From the NCBI RefSeq assembly GCF_018691265.1, contig NW_024881282.1:26190899-26254898 (forward strand): 64,000 nt of DNA. Direction: 5' to 3'. The first letter of the stretch is position 1. Each line of letters begins with the position of its first letter. A program made the translations under genes and the position numbers. The DNA comes from Tyto alba (Eukaryota; Chordata; Aves; Strigiformes; Tytonidae). Of the stretch, positions 25,601 to 37,700 are shown piece after piece. Below the pieces are notes generated by a model. That model worked only from the letters and a program-made list of their open reading frames with translations, ran no database searches and was not told the DNA's origin.

Positions 25601-26624
25601 AAGTGTTGAGCACGAACATACAACACGCCTGCACAAAAACGCTGCTGCTGCACAGCTTCACTGTAATGTTTGTCCCTAAACACTTAAAACCGAGGACTTC
25701 CCAGGTGTCGGCATGAGAGGCTGAACCAGGAGAACGTGCGGATCGAGATACAGAAGTGGAGGTTGGTGCTGGAAAGATCTCCTTCCCACAGAATAGTTGA
25801 GGAGGGAAGAAGAATCACTAATCCCGTTAGTGAATGTGAGATACAGGTGTATTCTGTTCAAGTAAGTATGGAGAACAGGATGTCCTCAGCAGTTTTCTGC
25901 CCTAATTTGTACAATTTACTCAAATGTAATTTTACCACCTTTTATGCACGGTGACATACTTGTGTGTTAATACCAGAACTGAGGGCTAAATTCATACTTC
26001 TTGCACTGCACTGTTGACAGTATGGGGGCAAGAGATGACCTGGTCTGAGTTTCATAACCCAGTTTGAGTATGTTATTCCACCAATGAGTGAAATAAATGC
26101 ATGAGATCTGAAAGTTACTGCACAGAAATAAATGGGGTTCCAAATGTAAAACACTGCATTTGACAACTTACTTTTCAGAATAGAACCATGCTTTAAATAG
26201 CACGTTTTTCTCTTTCACTTCTCCCATCCTCCATCTTACATTTAGATTATTAACAAGGAGGCAAGCCTGACAATGTGTTATGTTAAATCAGTAGAGAAAA
26301 GAAGACAGGTAATACTGTTTAAATGTAACATAAATTAATAAAATTTAATTAAATTCTATTTTATCAAAGAATATTGAATTTTGAAGGCTTGTATTTACAG
26401 CTATTTGGACTGGGTTTACTTTCAATTCTCCTCAAGGCAGATGCGTTTCTTTAAGATAAAAATTTTTAAAGAGACTTCTTTTGAGGGGAGCAAATAGAAC
26501 TGGTGATCTCCAAAGTACTGTCCATAGGGCACTTCTGAGTGTGTCTTACAGAAAGTTAGACAAATATTTGAAGTATTTGAGAGCTATAAAAAAATATCAA
26601 ACTGTGGGTTACGTATCTTTCAGT

Positions 26625-26690
26625 AGGGTGATGGACAAGACTACCTTCAGAGATCTCTTCCATTCTAAATTATTCTGTGATTCCATGTTT
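26625..26690 (+). mobile_element. CR1 3'-end remnant
   Basis: GGGTGATGGACAAGACTACC, then TTCAGAGATCTCTTCCATTC, then TAAATTATTCTGTGATTCCA parallels the CR1 terminus (atggactagatgaccttcagaggtc...ttattctgtgattctatg). Related sequence may extend left to about 26500. Confidence 0.65.
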
Positions 26691-26772
26691 TTTAGTAAGT
26701 GCTAATACCAACAACGTTTCTCAATATGGTTGAAACAATTCTTAGCAAACAGCTTGTCTCCAAAATACTCAC

Positions 26773-26892
26773 CTTTACAAGTTCCATGACAAGGTACAAC
26801 TCAGTTGGCATGTCCATCTCCTCAATTAGAAGTACAATATTGGGATGCTTGACTCGTCTCAAAATAGATACCTCGTTCTGGATCATATGTTC
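26773..26892 (-). CDS. DCLK1: DCLK1 exon: kinase alpha-C helix and hinge
   Basis: Acceptor ...TTTGTGTGGCAG (AG at 26894-26893), 40 codons from [18 protein letters not shown] to YLVMELVK, then donor GTGAGT (26772 down). Phase 0 at both ends; residues 123-162. It contains the alpha-C Glu (E129 in IQNEVSIL) that pairs with Lys112, and the hinge (VMELVK). One change from the mammalian sequence as remembered: Met for Val in EEMDMPTEL. Confidence 0.97.
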
Positions 26893-28262
26893 CTGCCACA
26901 CAAAAGAAATATTTAATGACTATGCGTTGGTGGGATAAACTTTTGCAGTGAAAAAAAGCAGAGAGAATTGGGACTTGCATGGATTCCTCAGGTTTTTTTG
27001 AAAAGGTAACAGATGTTTCCTCCACCAATATGGAAGGAACATGTCTAGAAACAACAGTGTGATAACTGAAAGAAGAACAGAGTAGAACATAGAAAAAGAA
27101 ATTGAGGAAAAGACATGTGTCTGATGCAGAGAAAAGTTAAATATGGAAGCTTCTAAAATTTTTTCTCTGACACAGAATTTTTTGATTTAAAAATATGATT
27201 GCATCTTCTCAGAGAATCTTTTGTTACAGATTTCAAAAGCTAGAAGTCACTTGGTATAAAGCTGACATTAATTTGATTAACCTTGCATACTGTTTAAGCA
27301 TAGTGACTGGTGTTGTTATAATTATTAGTATAATTTTTCTGTTTTCTATAACATCTGGAATTATAAAAGTTAGAGGACAGCATTGTTCAGCCCTGTGGAG
27401 AAGAACTTGGTGGACTGAAAACTGAATATGAGCCAGCAATGTGCACCCTCAGTCCAGAAAACCCACCGTATCCTGGGCTGCATCAAGAGCAGCGTGGCCG
27501 GCAGGTCAAGGTGGAGACCTCTACTCCACTCTCGTGAGACCCCACCTGCAGTGCTGTGTCCAGCTCTGGAGCCCCCAGCGTAAGAAGGACCTGGGCCTGC
27601 TCAAGCAGGTCCAGAGGAGGCCATGAAGATGACCAAGGGGCTGGAGCACCTCCTTTATGAGGGCAGGCTGAGAGAGTTGGGGTTGTTCAGCCTGGAGAAG
27701 AGAAGGCTCTGGGGAGACCTTACAGCATCCTTCCAGTTCTTAAAGGGGGCCTACGGGAAAGATGGGGAAGGGCTCTTTATCAGAGGTTGTAGTGATAGGA
27801 TGAGGGGTGACGGTTTTAAACTGAAACAGGGCAGATTTAGATTAGATGTAAGGAAGGAATTCTTCACTATGAGGGTGCTGAGGCGCTGGCCCAGGGTGCC
27901 CAGAGCAGCTGTGGGTGCCCCCTCCCTGGAAGGGTTCAAGGCCAGGTTGGACGGGGCTGGGAGCACCCTGATGTAGTAGAAGGTGTCCCTGCCCATGGCA
28001 GGGGGCTTGGAACTGGATGATCTTTAAGGTCCGTTCCAACCCAAACCATTCTATAATTCTATGATAATTACAGGGGTGAAGAGAAAGGGGAGTAGCCACA
28101 CACAACCAACCAACTGAAGAATCAACAAACATCTAGGAAGGCACACTGCAGCCTTTCATACTGATACTCCAAGGGTGTCCAGCTTCCCAAACTGATCTAT
28201 CACAAAACAGATTTATTGGAAAAAATAAATCTTTTGGTCTCATATGAAATTTCTGTACTTAC
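26893..28262 (-). other. DCLK1: DCLK1 intron (1.4 kb) containing a CR1 element
   Basis: Most of the right half is a CR1 insertion in the opposite orientation to the gene (27389-28065). The remainder is plain AT-rich sequence. Confidence 0.85.
27389..28065 (+). mobile_element. CR1 LINE, 5'-truncated, 3' end intact
   Basis: About 0.68 kb with the standard CR1 3' text: ATGAGCCAGCAATGTGC, TATCCTGGGCTGCATCAAGA, TGAGACCCCACCTGCAGTGC, TTGTTCAGCCTGGAGAAGAG, TTCAAGGCCAGGTTGGACGG, and the terminal CCATTCTATAATTCTATGAT repeat. The 117-codon frame at 27623-27976 (starting [10 protein letters not shown]) lies entirely inside it and is not a host gene. A young-looking copy. CR1 elements characteristically end in short tandem repeats rather than poly-A, as here. 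Confidence 0.93.
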
Positions 28263-28320
28263 TTTTCCTCTACATTTACTTTTTTTGATTATTTTCAGAG
28301 CATATTCTCTACCAGTTGAT
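28263..28320 (-). CDS. DCLK1: DCLK1 exon: kinase catalytic lysine (58 bp)
   Basis: A very short exon. Acceptor ...CTTCCCTCAG (AG at 28322-28321), one base A that completes the Arg codon begun at 33215, then 19 codons STGREYALKIIKKSKCRGK, then donor GTAAGT (28262 down). Residues 104-122. It carries the ATP-binding Lys112 in the VAIK-equivalent YALK. One apparent difference from mammals: Gly for Ala in STGREY. Phase agrees on both sides with the flanking exons. Confidence 0.96.
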
Positions 28321-31300
28321 CTGAGGGAAGAGAAAAGAAAAAGTTGTATGTTCAATCATACTGAATATTTTTCTCAGTCAAGTTTATATTTGTCATCTGA
28401 GCACAGTAGGCCTGGGCAAGAATTCTATTCAAGTATTTGTTTTGTCAAGAAATGAAGCTTGGATTTGACTGGAATTGTGAACTTGAGTCAAATTTATTGA
28501 GTATGTGTGCCTGAGAAAAAAGCATTAAGCATTTTTTTTTATAAATTTAGACATTTCAATTTTTTCAAGACAAAATCTCTTCAGTTTCTCATTTTTTAGT
28601 GGTAATTACTATTTCTTCTGCATTTTTATGTAAAAATATTATATAGTATTTACAGAGCCAACATTTAAAAAAAAATAGCTTTTTTTCTATTATACAAAAA
28701 AATTCAAGCTGTGGAAGACACTTATTTTTTTACTTAAAATGAAAAGTCATTTGTTTGCATATCTGCACTCACAACTGCTATGATAAAAAAGTCAGTCCTT
28801 GGAATAATGTTTTATGTATTCATAAATACAAGATATTTAGCAGACTTAAATATGAAATTTATAAGACAGAATATGAAAGGTTCTGGAGACAGTAAGAAAT
28901 TAGAGAGAATTAGTTCAGGATGAGAACACATTTCCATTAACATGTTTTTTTCTTTAAACCATGTAATATTTATCACTACCACATATATGTGGATATTTAT
29001 TATATAGAATACTAAGACAGAAAAATAAGCTTGTAGATAAGTTAACAGTATCAATTTCCAGTTCTTAATCAAGTTATAAAACCAAAAGATGGCTGTAAGG
29101 ATGAAACCAAGAAGCTCTGTTCACAAGTTCTAGTTTCACTATAAGGTTAAATGGTGAACGTAAGAAAATACTCTCACAGAAATGCTTTCCTTTTGTAGTA
29201 AAAATGTAAACAGTTGACAGAAGTCTATTACCCTTAGGCATACGTTTGGTTAAAAAATAAAGAAAAAAATAACCTCTCAAACATATGGGGGGGATTTTTT
29301 TTCATTCTTTGTTTAGCAAAACATAGTTAAACTAATACATTAAATTGATATATAATAAGTTAAATAGAGAAATGAACATGCTTAGAAGTGTGCACCGTCT
29401 GTCAAACAGGACATTCAAAGTGAGTCATAAACTGATGAAAGCACTGCATTGGGCATTTTCATTGCTGTATTTAAGCATGGAGAACTTCTCTGGCAATGAT
29501 GTACCATTAGGTATTAATTTAAGGGAAAATGGGGACTTCAGTAAAAAGAAAGAAAAAACCCCAGAATATTAATTTTGTTTGAGTTCCCAGGTCAGGGAGC
29601 AAAGACAGTCTTTATGAAGACATCAGTTAAAAGGCTGTGCAAAGAAATCACACTCGATGACGAAGTTTATGACTTGGGAAAGAAGTACAGCATGGCTGTT
29701 TGAGACTTAAAGACAAATTAAAAACTAAAAACTTCTCGTATCAGCACTCCCTCATGAACAAGTTTAATGCTACAGCCCCAGAAATGGGCTGCACTCAATA
29801 AGGGGTGCCTGGTCCCACTGCTACTGTTTGCTGGCTACAGTCCCAGCTCAGCGAAGGGACGGGCAGAGATATGGACACTGTTTGGGGGGAATGGAAAGAG
29901 AAGGTAGCAGAAGGAATATTAGAAATTAAGATATCTGGGGTTCAAACTCAGACAAAATATGCCCTCTTTCAATAGAAGTCTCTTTCAAGCTGCTTGGTTG
30001 CCCTAGGAATGCTTCCTTTGTGTCATGAGAAAGGAAATTGATGGTTTTTGTTGGCCATAGGAGACTCCATGTACTCCAAAACACTAGGAAATCTGAGCTA
30101 GTGAGGAAATGTCAGCATTTGGAAGTATCTGAAAGTTAAAAAAGAACACATATAAAAACACCGCAGGACAAATTGCGCATACGATGGAGTAGATATGTAA
30201 CGAGCAGATGACAACTCTGACTGCTCTTTGTTTTGGTATAAAGAAAATTAAAGCTAAGATAATGCAAATCCTTTCCCCTAAAAAGCTGCAGAACCACAGG
30301 CTGTCAGCAGCACTGAAACCTACACGCCCGCCAAAAAATATGCACATCCATGCCAGAAACTCACTGTGAAATGGGCATATCACCTCTCACCTGTCACTCA
30401 AACCAAACAAAATAAAGGTGCCACACAAAGTAGGAAACATTTTCTGGCTGGATAAAATTCTGGACCCACAGCACTACCACAGGGCACAAAGTTAGACCTC
30501 TAGTTCATGACAGGGCTCTGTGCCACATTCCTTGGCTGTTTTAATTTTTTGCAAAGTTCACAGAGATTTCCACTACAATGGAGACAAAAATCTTTCTTCA
30601 TTATTATTGTGTGTACATTAAATATATTTGTGTGTGTGTGTGTGTGCACGCGCCCACATATTCACAGATGCACAGAATAGGATTTAGAATTCCTCACACG
30701 AAAATTTTGAAGATGGCTTTTGGTTTCCATTGGGACTGTTTGTTGTCAGAGGAAAATGCCTGTGAATGCGTTTGAAGAGTTAGAGTGGCTAACCAGTGCA
30801 CATGGGCTGGTCTCCGCGGCTGTGGAGAAGGAGTATCCATGTGATCCGTGAAGATGTGTAACAAGACCCATTTCTACTTGCTTAACACCTCATGGCGCTA
30901 TTCTTTTGAAGTCTAATGCACACAGGAATTGTACATCAGAAGAAAGTGGAAAAGTCCTCTGTCCCAAGTATCACCCCATCAATTCTGGCTCTGCAAATGA
31001 TGGACATCTCAGACTTTGAAGTGAAGTGTTTTTAGCTTAGAAAGACTGTGAAGAATGTTTTTGAAGAGGTTTTACATGGCTTTAATTTACCCTCTGAGCC
31101 TTTAATTTCTCCTTCCATACTTGTGATGTCAAGGGTATACTGCTTTAGAAGTGGAAACTAACAGAAATAATTCTACGTTAATTTTAAAGCTCTCCCAAAG
31201 TAGTAACTCTGTGATACGAATGGGATGTATGCAATGGTATAGCTCAGGCACTATAGGAATATTTATCTGGGAATACCCAAGCAATCATGCTATTTGAACG

Positions 31301-33214
31301 CGTATTCACTAGATACATCGTGTTATCGGATACTTCTGGGACCAGTAGGATAGACAAGAGGACAGAAAACAGTTTTCATTTAAGCTCTTGAGGATATGGT
31401 AATCAGTATTATTTTTAGGTGTGGTGGGACCTGTATTTAATTTTGTTCGTGTATTTTCTCTCAGCTTGAGAAAGAGTTGTAAAATGTACACTAGCACATT
31501 TGAACTGTCTCAGCATAACTGGCACTTTCAGCCGAATGACAGTGTATCAAAACCGCAACCTTTTTTTATTTTGCCTTGTAATCTGTTTCTCTCAGTCACT
31601 AACCACTCACTTTTAGCTTGCCTTTTTCTCTTTTCATATGTTTTCACCCATGTTTTCCATCAGTCAGGCCCCATCCATAGGGTTCTACAGTGCTTTCTTC
31701 TTTTCATATTGTTTTGCTTTGCTTCCTTTCGGTTTCCATATTACCCAGTTTAGTGTTCAGACACAGGGGTTTGATGTGAACAGCTATCTCCCTCTGGATG
31801 ACCAGATCCACCATGAACTCACTCTGACAGAGCTCTAAAGGCCTCACAATAGTTTTGGCCCAGTCCCATAAGCACGCTGCCAGTTGATACAAAATCCACT
31901 CTTCCCCCTTTCCCCAAGAGCTGTCTTCATAGTCTCCAACTTGCCAGACTCTTTCAGGTGCAGAGAGGGACCTGACTTTTTCCAAAGAGACTCTAGTTTA
32001 AAACCAGCCAAGCTAATTTATCATCATCTGCCATGAGATCTAATCTTGACTTACTCTCTAGAGTTAATATCACATTCTTACAGGCTAAAGAGAAAAAGTT
32101 CTTTCTTTGAGCCTAAAGGTGAGGTTACAGTCTTCTGTAAGAGTCTCCTCTCTAGGATATGGTAATAGGGGATGTAAAACTTCACTCATGGAATTTCATT
32201 ATCAGTCCCTGGCATCTCTATTGTTCTTTCTATAGGATATCTCTAGCTCTGGCAGATTCTTTCCTTCTCTGCATCGCTACGATTAGCAATCTTAGATTTC
32301 ACATAGAGGTACCTTCTGTCATTTTTTACCCCATATTTTCCTATTTTTAACAATATCACCAAAAGGCACCTGCAGGTCTGCTCAGAGCATTCGTGTCTTT
32401 GTTGTCTATTTTTCACACACTTAATGTTGGGTAGAGCCAGTTCAAACCCAGTTCATGACCTGCCTGACCAGATTTAGAAACTAACACCTGAGCCAGTCAA
32501 CCTGGACACTTTCAGCAACACCACCATTTGAGGTGACTTGTGGATTCTCTAATCTGGAGTGGATATCTAGAATCAGTCTTTAAGGGTGACTGTTCTCACC
32601 TCTTAACAGTAAAGGGCACTGAAGAAGTTAGATTTTGATGTCTGCAGTTCAGGCTCCTAAAGTTGGATGGAGTTCATATAAAGGCATAAAGCAGGCAAGC
32701 AAGAGAGAGTTGCCCATTTAATTAAAGATAAACATAGAAGAGGTTACTTCTCAGTGTCAGATGGCAGAATATACGGATCCGAAGTCAGCATTTTGTGCTG
32801 ACCACCACCACTTCACCACACACACAAAACTTCCTGACATCTTTACAGAATGCTCCTACGTGTGAAATGTTTCATTGGTCTAACGTAAACGGAGAGTTGC
32901 AAGACTGTACTACAAGAAAAGATGTTATTTCAGTGCAACAAGAAAGATTTAACACGAAGAACTGGTAAAATCATGTGGAGTGCGGCAGCAAAAAAAGCCC
33001 AACCCACCATATAAAACCCACAAAGGATTAAATTCATAGCTGTCCCTTGGACTCACTCCTTTTTTCATACGAGAGGGCATTAGTCTAGTTTCTCCATCTG
33101 GCATTGAGACATTACCTTACTACATGCCCTATGTTCTACACATAAAGACACGATCTAGAGAAAGCATGACATTAATGATTATTTTTACAGTAATAAGCAT
33201 ATTATCCTCCTCAC
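28321..33214 (-). other. DCLK1: DCLK1 intron (4.9 kb)
   Basis: Very AT-rich at 28500-29600. A TG microsatellite lies at 30629-30646. No coding or mobile element was recognised; ORFs in this region are short and lack homology I know. Confidence 0.8.
30629..30646. repeat. (TG)n microsatellite
   Basis: About nine TG units followed by CACGCGCCCACA. Confidence 0.9.
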
Positions 33215-33323
33215 CTTTCTATACACTCCTTCACAATAGCAAAATTTCCATCTCCTATAGTCCTTCCAACTTTATATCGTTCTGCTATTGATGCTGGAAC
33301 CTGGAAACCTTCCTCCAACACTT
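33215..33323 (-). CDS. DCLK1: DCLK1 exon: kinase glycine-rich loop
   Basis: Acceptor ...ATGATTCTTTCAG (AG at 33325-33324), two bases AA completing Glu from the preceding exon, then 35 codons from [10 protein letters not shown] to VKECIE, then AG of a split Arg, then donor GTGAGG (33214 down). Residues 68-102 plus the split codons. It starts the kinase domain ([17 protein letters not shown]) with Gly-loop GDGNFA at 90-95. Differences from mammals as remembered: VLEEG for [14 protein letters not shown] for IPATITERY, and AIVKECIER for AVVKECVER; all conservative or in the linker. Confidence 0.97.
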
Positions 33324-34685
33324 CTGAAAGAATCATTAGTACATTTTTATTGTTAGTGAAGGAAACACAGATGTTGCACATAACATGCATTTTAACTCTA
33401 TAGTTTAGGAGCCTGGAAACCATTCAGAGTCAGTATCTCACTTACTGTACAGTGAAACCATGCTGCTGACATTGTATATACTCAACAGGTTTCACACAGA
33501 TACAATAATGAAAAATCAGACTTCTGGGGGCTCAAACATACCACCATTCGAGTGTTACATAGTTTACCATTCCCATTGCAATATGCCCCCAGGACAAAAC
33601 CAAAATTGTATTTTTTTAATTATGAAAAGGCCTCTGTGATCTGCACAAGCGCAGACCAGCCTCCAAAAAGGGTTGGAACTTCTTGACACAGCATGATTAA
33701 ATATATGTACCAAAGAAGTCCAACACTCAAGCACTTATTTTATTACATCCTGTAAACTGAGACATCCATAAAACTCCTCATGTGCTAAGTGCTAGTTCCC
33801 CCCCTCCCCCAATATTAAATATTTAGTTTTTAAACAAATGTTCTCAATAATACTACCTTGCATGCAACCTGGGCACCAGATGTTTAGGTAAAATTGCATT
33901 ACACAGTGTCTAAGCATAAGAAAAGCTTGTCGTTTCATGTGTTTTAGTGCTCATTCATGTACCATTATTTTTAAACGCATTTGAAATAGCGTGTTACAAA
34001 TACCTAACATGCCTCTAAAAGATGACTGTAAACTGCAGCTGATACAAACTACTATATAAATATCATAATGTAAAAAAAATGCCTCTCAGAAATGTGACTT
34101 GAATTTACACTCTTTAAGACAGCACTTTTAACTGTATCTTTATCTGTCCTTTGTTCCAGTTTGGTATTAAAAGTGAATGTTATGGTACAAGGAGGCTGGG
34201 TTTGCCTGAATTCACAGGCAGCACGAAGAGTTACCCCCAGACAGGAACATACACACACACTTAGGTATATGTGCGTGTGAACTGACAGTATTTGAGCAGA
34301 CACTATCCCTTAGCCAACTTGCTCAAAGCCTTAGTACTGGGTGAGACTAATCACTTTTGAGTAAAGACCCAGGACTGCAGTATGTGCTTTAGTACCACGA
34401 CAGATGCCACAAAAAATAAGTGAAATACTCCCATTGGCACTGCGTCACCTGCAAAACTAGGATCTCAATTAGCCTGCAACAAAAACACCCCTGACTAGTG
34501 ATGCCCAGATCAAATCTGATCCAGAGTGACCGTAACTGGTTTTCCAAGAGTGATGAGCCTCCTCACAGAGAGTCATCGAGCCCGCAATGCTCCCACCTTC
34601 TCTGGCAGGAAGAATGACTCATTTCCTACACAGCTGCTGTTATCACTACATTGACTGCTTCGAAATGTCAGCCTTCAAATGTTAC
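33324..34685 (-). other. DCLK1: DCLK1 intron (1.4 kb)
   Basis: AT-rich, no element recognised apart from a short CA run near 34250. Confidence 0.85.
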
Positions 34686-34770
34686 CTTCTGCAGGTCCAT
34701 CATTTTCATCCATAGAGCTGCAAACTTTGGTGGATGCTAATGAGGTAGAGGAGCCACTGTGCTGGGAGCT
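34686..34770 (-). CDS. DCLK1: DCLK1 exon: Ser-rich linker before the kinase
   Basis: Acceptor ...CTCCATTTCCAG (AG at 34772-34771), 28 codons from [17 protein letters not shown] to DENDGPAE, one G of a split Glu, then donor GTAACA (34685 down). Residues 39-66. A Ser/Thr-rich linker between the Ser/Pro region and the kinase domain, expected to be disordered and phosphorylated. Differences from mammals as remembered: HSG for HGG, GPAEE for GPGEE. The donor GTAACA lacks the +5 G, which makes it the weakest in the set along with GTATGG. Confidence 0.95.
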
Positions 34771-37700
34771 CTGGAAATGGAGAGACACAAATGAAAACAG
34801 ATGGTTTTTAAGGAGCACGAGTACCCGCAGCACGTTCCTGCTGGACACACATCCCAGAGAGGCTTCCCTGTTCCCTTTATAAAGTATCAATTTACTTTGG
34901 TGGAGGGATATGTGGATGCTTGGGAAGAGTCCCATTTTCCCACTGAAATTACACTGTTGGTACCCCTGCCTACATGGAGATATCCCTGATCCATCACGTG
35001 CAGCAGTGCTTTTATGTGTGGCCCATTTCTCCCTATTCTACACACATTTTGGCTGAGAAAACTGAGGAGCTCTCTGCCCTCTGCAGGCAGGACACTGTTT
35101 TCTCAGCGACACTGTTAACCCAGCAGGCCCTAGAAACATGAACATCTGTTTTGACTGAAGTTGGATTTGTTATGGGCAGAATACCTTACTTTTGCAAACC
35201 TCCCTCTGGTTAAATCCTCTCCAGTTGTGTTCTAGAAGGGAGAAATCATTATGGTAGTGTATGGAGAAAATAAAATATCAGGGTGAATAACATTTGACTT
35301 TTTGGAAAAAGCGCTTGATTTGGTATATCTCACTCGAGGCATGCGTCTGTATTTTGGTTTTAAGTAGGTGTACAGCAGGTGCCTACGTTTGCCTGTACAG
35401 TTAATGGGGGGAGGATGGTACCTCTGCAGTCTCTAGGAGACTTGTAGCCCCCCAGCTTGGATGCCAAAAGTATAGCAGGCAGGATCTCACTAGGGAAGCC
35501 TTCCAATGCACCTATCAGTGTCCATCAGTTACGTATGGACTCTAGGCATGCACTTTAGGAAGACTGCTTCAGCACACATCTAGACAGATGGAACTACAAG
35601 ATATATGGACTGGATTTCACCCAAAACTTTTATTCTGTGCTGCATAGCAATTATACAAACGTATCTTCAGGATTCTCCCATCCTCAAGGGAAACCAGAAT
35701 AAGCTACAAATGTAACAGTGGCCCTTTACACCTGCAGCAAAACTGCATTTCCTCAGGTCCTCGTGTTGCAACGTGAGTGGGAAGCATTCAGTGGATTTCC
35801 AAAACTAAAACTTTCTCAGGTTCACACAGTTTGCAGGCTGAAAGGTTACAAAGTGCTGCAGTATTTAATTACCTCTTTAGATCTATATGTTACATAAACT
35901 GCAGTCTGTACTGCATGTAACTAACACTCTCGGTTTCTTACCTGTGTTTGAAAGATACCTAGATGCCCACAAGCAGGACGCCAGTTTACAAATTTAATAC
36001 AGCTTCATTGGAATGATCTCTCTCCTCTGCCACCGCAGAGCACAGCCGATGACTGGGGCGAGAATAACTAATGATGCAGCAGCTGGGATTTTTGCAGAGT
36101 ATGGAGCCAAGAAGGCAGTCAGCAGAGCTAAAAGCTGGCCAATATGCTGAGTTCACTGGAACAGGCTATCTTTTAATTTCTCCCATAATAGATGAAGGTC
36201 AGATGATTTGGACAAAGGCTGAACTTGGTCTGTTTTTCACTAAGTGATCCTGAGAGCTTGCACATCCCATCTACCACGAGACTTTGCCCTTTTTTTCTTT
36301 TAATCAACCCCAGCTCATTCCTTTCATCCATCCAAGCACTGCTTCTGAGCTTTGACCAGAATTAACAACTGCATTAATCAGTTTTTGGACTACTTTTGCT
36401 GCCTCCTAACAACAGAAGTGAGCATTGACTGATTTTACGCAGATCGCTAAGATATTGCTGCCCTTGTTTCATGATTAGGACGTGTTTATGTGTGTGTGAT
36501 TCCTGTGCTAAACTCTGTGGGATGTCTCAGTAAAAACTTACCTCTGGTTTATTTTTGAACAAATGAGCAGATGAGGATCAAGGTAACAGGAAAATGCTAG
36601 GAGTTCTCATGCCTGGAGAAGTCACCCTCAAAGCCTATTTTTATACACATGTAATAAGAGAATTGTTTCCTTTACACTCCTGCTTGTAAAATAAGCAGAA
36701 AACATGTTTTCTCTACCCATTCTGCTGCGTCTGTTTGTTTTCCTAGACCAGGCATCCAATGTCTTACTTCTTTTCCCACTCCACAGTATTTTCTTAAAGG
36801 AATTACAATTTAAATATGTTAAATATTTGTTACATCTACAACCAGGAATTAATCTTTATAAAATGTAAGGGGTACAACACAAAAAAAAGTTAGTGCTAGA
36901 TTTTCAATAGATTATTAAACAACTACTTTATTTAGTTTTTTTGTACTTGAAATAGTGAGATTACACTTTTCAACAGATGTTAGGTCCAGACTGCTGACTG
37001 CACACCGCTGCAGTTTTCCTCAGCAGTCTGACGGTCTCTACGGAGTCTCACACTCGTTGTTCTCATTTGTGAGAATGGGAGACATGAAAACCGAGTCCTA
37101 ACTTGATGGCCACATCTCCTCAAAATGGGTGCCTAGAGAGAGTCATATTTCTATTCAGGAACCTAATTTCTCAAGGAACCTCAAGATGAGGCTTAGCTGA
37201 GAACAGTGACTGCTCAGACTGCTCAATATTAGAGCCCTTTGAGGGCCCATTTCAGCAAAGTGCTTCAGCAAGTGCTTCACTTTAAATACAAATAGCCTTA
37301 ATGACTTACACATGACTGAAATTAAACTCACTCCTAAATATTTGCCTTAGGTATAGCTCCCTAAATATGTATTTAGCCTAGGTTTAGTTAAACACACTTT
37401 AAAAAAAGTGGCCGGCAGAAAATGTAAAGGAAACAGAACATCAATATGAGACTGATTTTTTAAGTGCCCCTATTTCTTTTCTTACTGACACTACGTAAGG
37501 ATGGGAAAGGTTAAGATGATTTTCATAACTGAAGAACTAAAGTGACGTATTAGCAGCATATAGTGTGCCACAGGTCTGCAAACAAAGCACCCAGCCCATT
37601 CAGTGAGACCTGCGTGCGAAGCACCAGCGTGTGAGCAGAAGCAGAGCTCACCAGGGACAAGGAAGCAGTAGCTGAGGAGACACTTGCTAAAAATACGTAC

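Larger units (their letters stand above)
21384..26772 (-). other. DCLK1: DCLK1 intron (5.4 kb)
   Basis: Non-coding. It holds a G6A25 tract (22145-22175) followed by CAACAA-rich sequence, a T17 run (22675-22691), a 10-bp tandem pair ATCAAGATAC (23026-23045) and a CR1 3' remnant (about 26625-26690). ORFs at 25100-25680 overlap on both strands and are not recognisable. Confidence 0.8.

Noticed and set aside
27623..27976. 117-codon frame [10 protein letters not shown]…
   Set aside because: Lies wholly inside the 3' end of a CR1 LINE and is the well-known CR1 3' text read in frame.
37120..37200. GGTGCCTAGAGAG…GGAACCTAATTTC resembling an old interspersed repeat (also near 39921)
   Set aside because: Only a vague resemblance to repeats with 'ttaggcacctaaat' text; no boundaries or consistent alignment.
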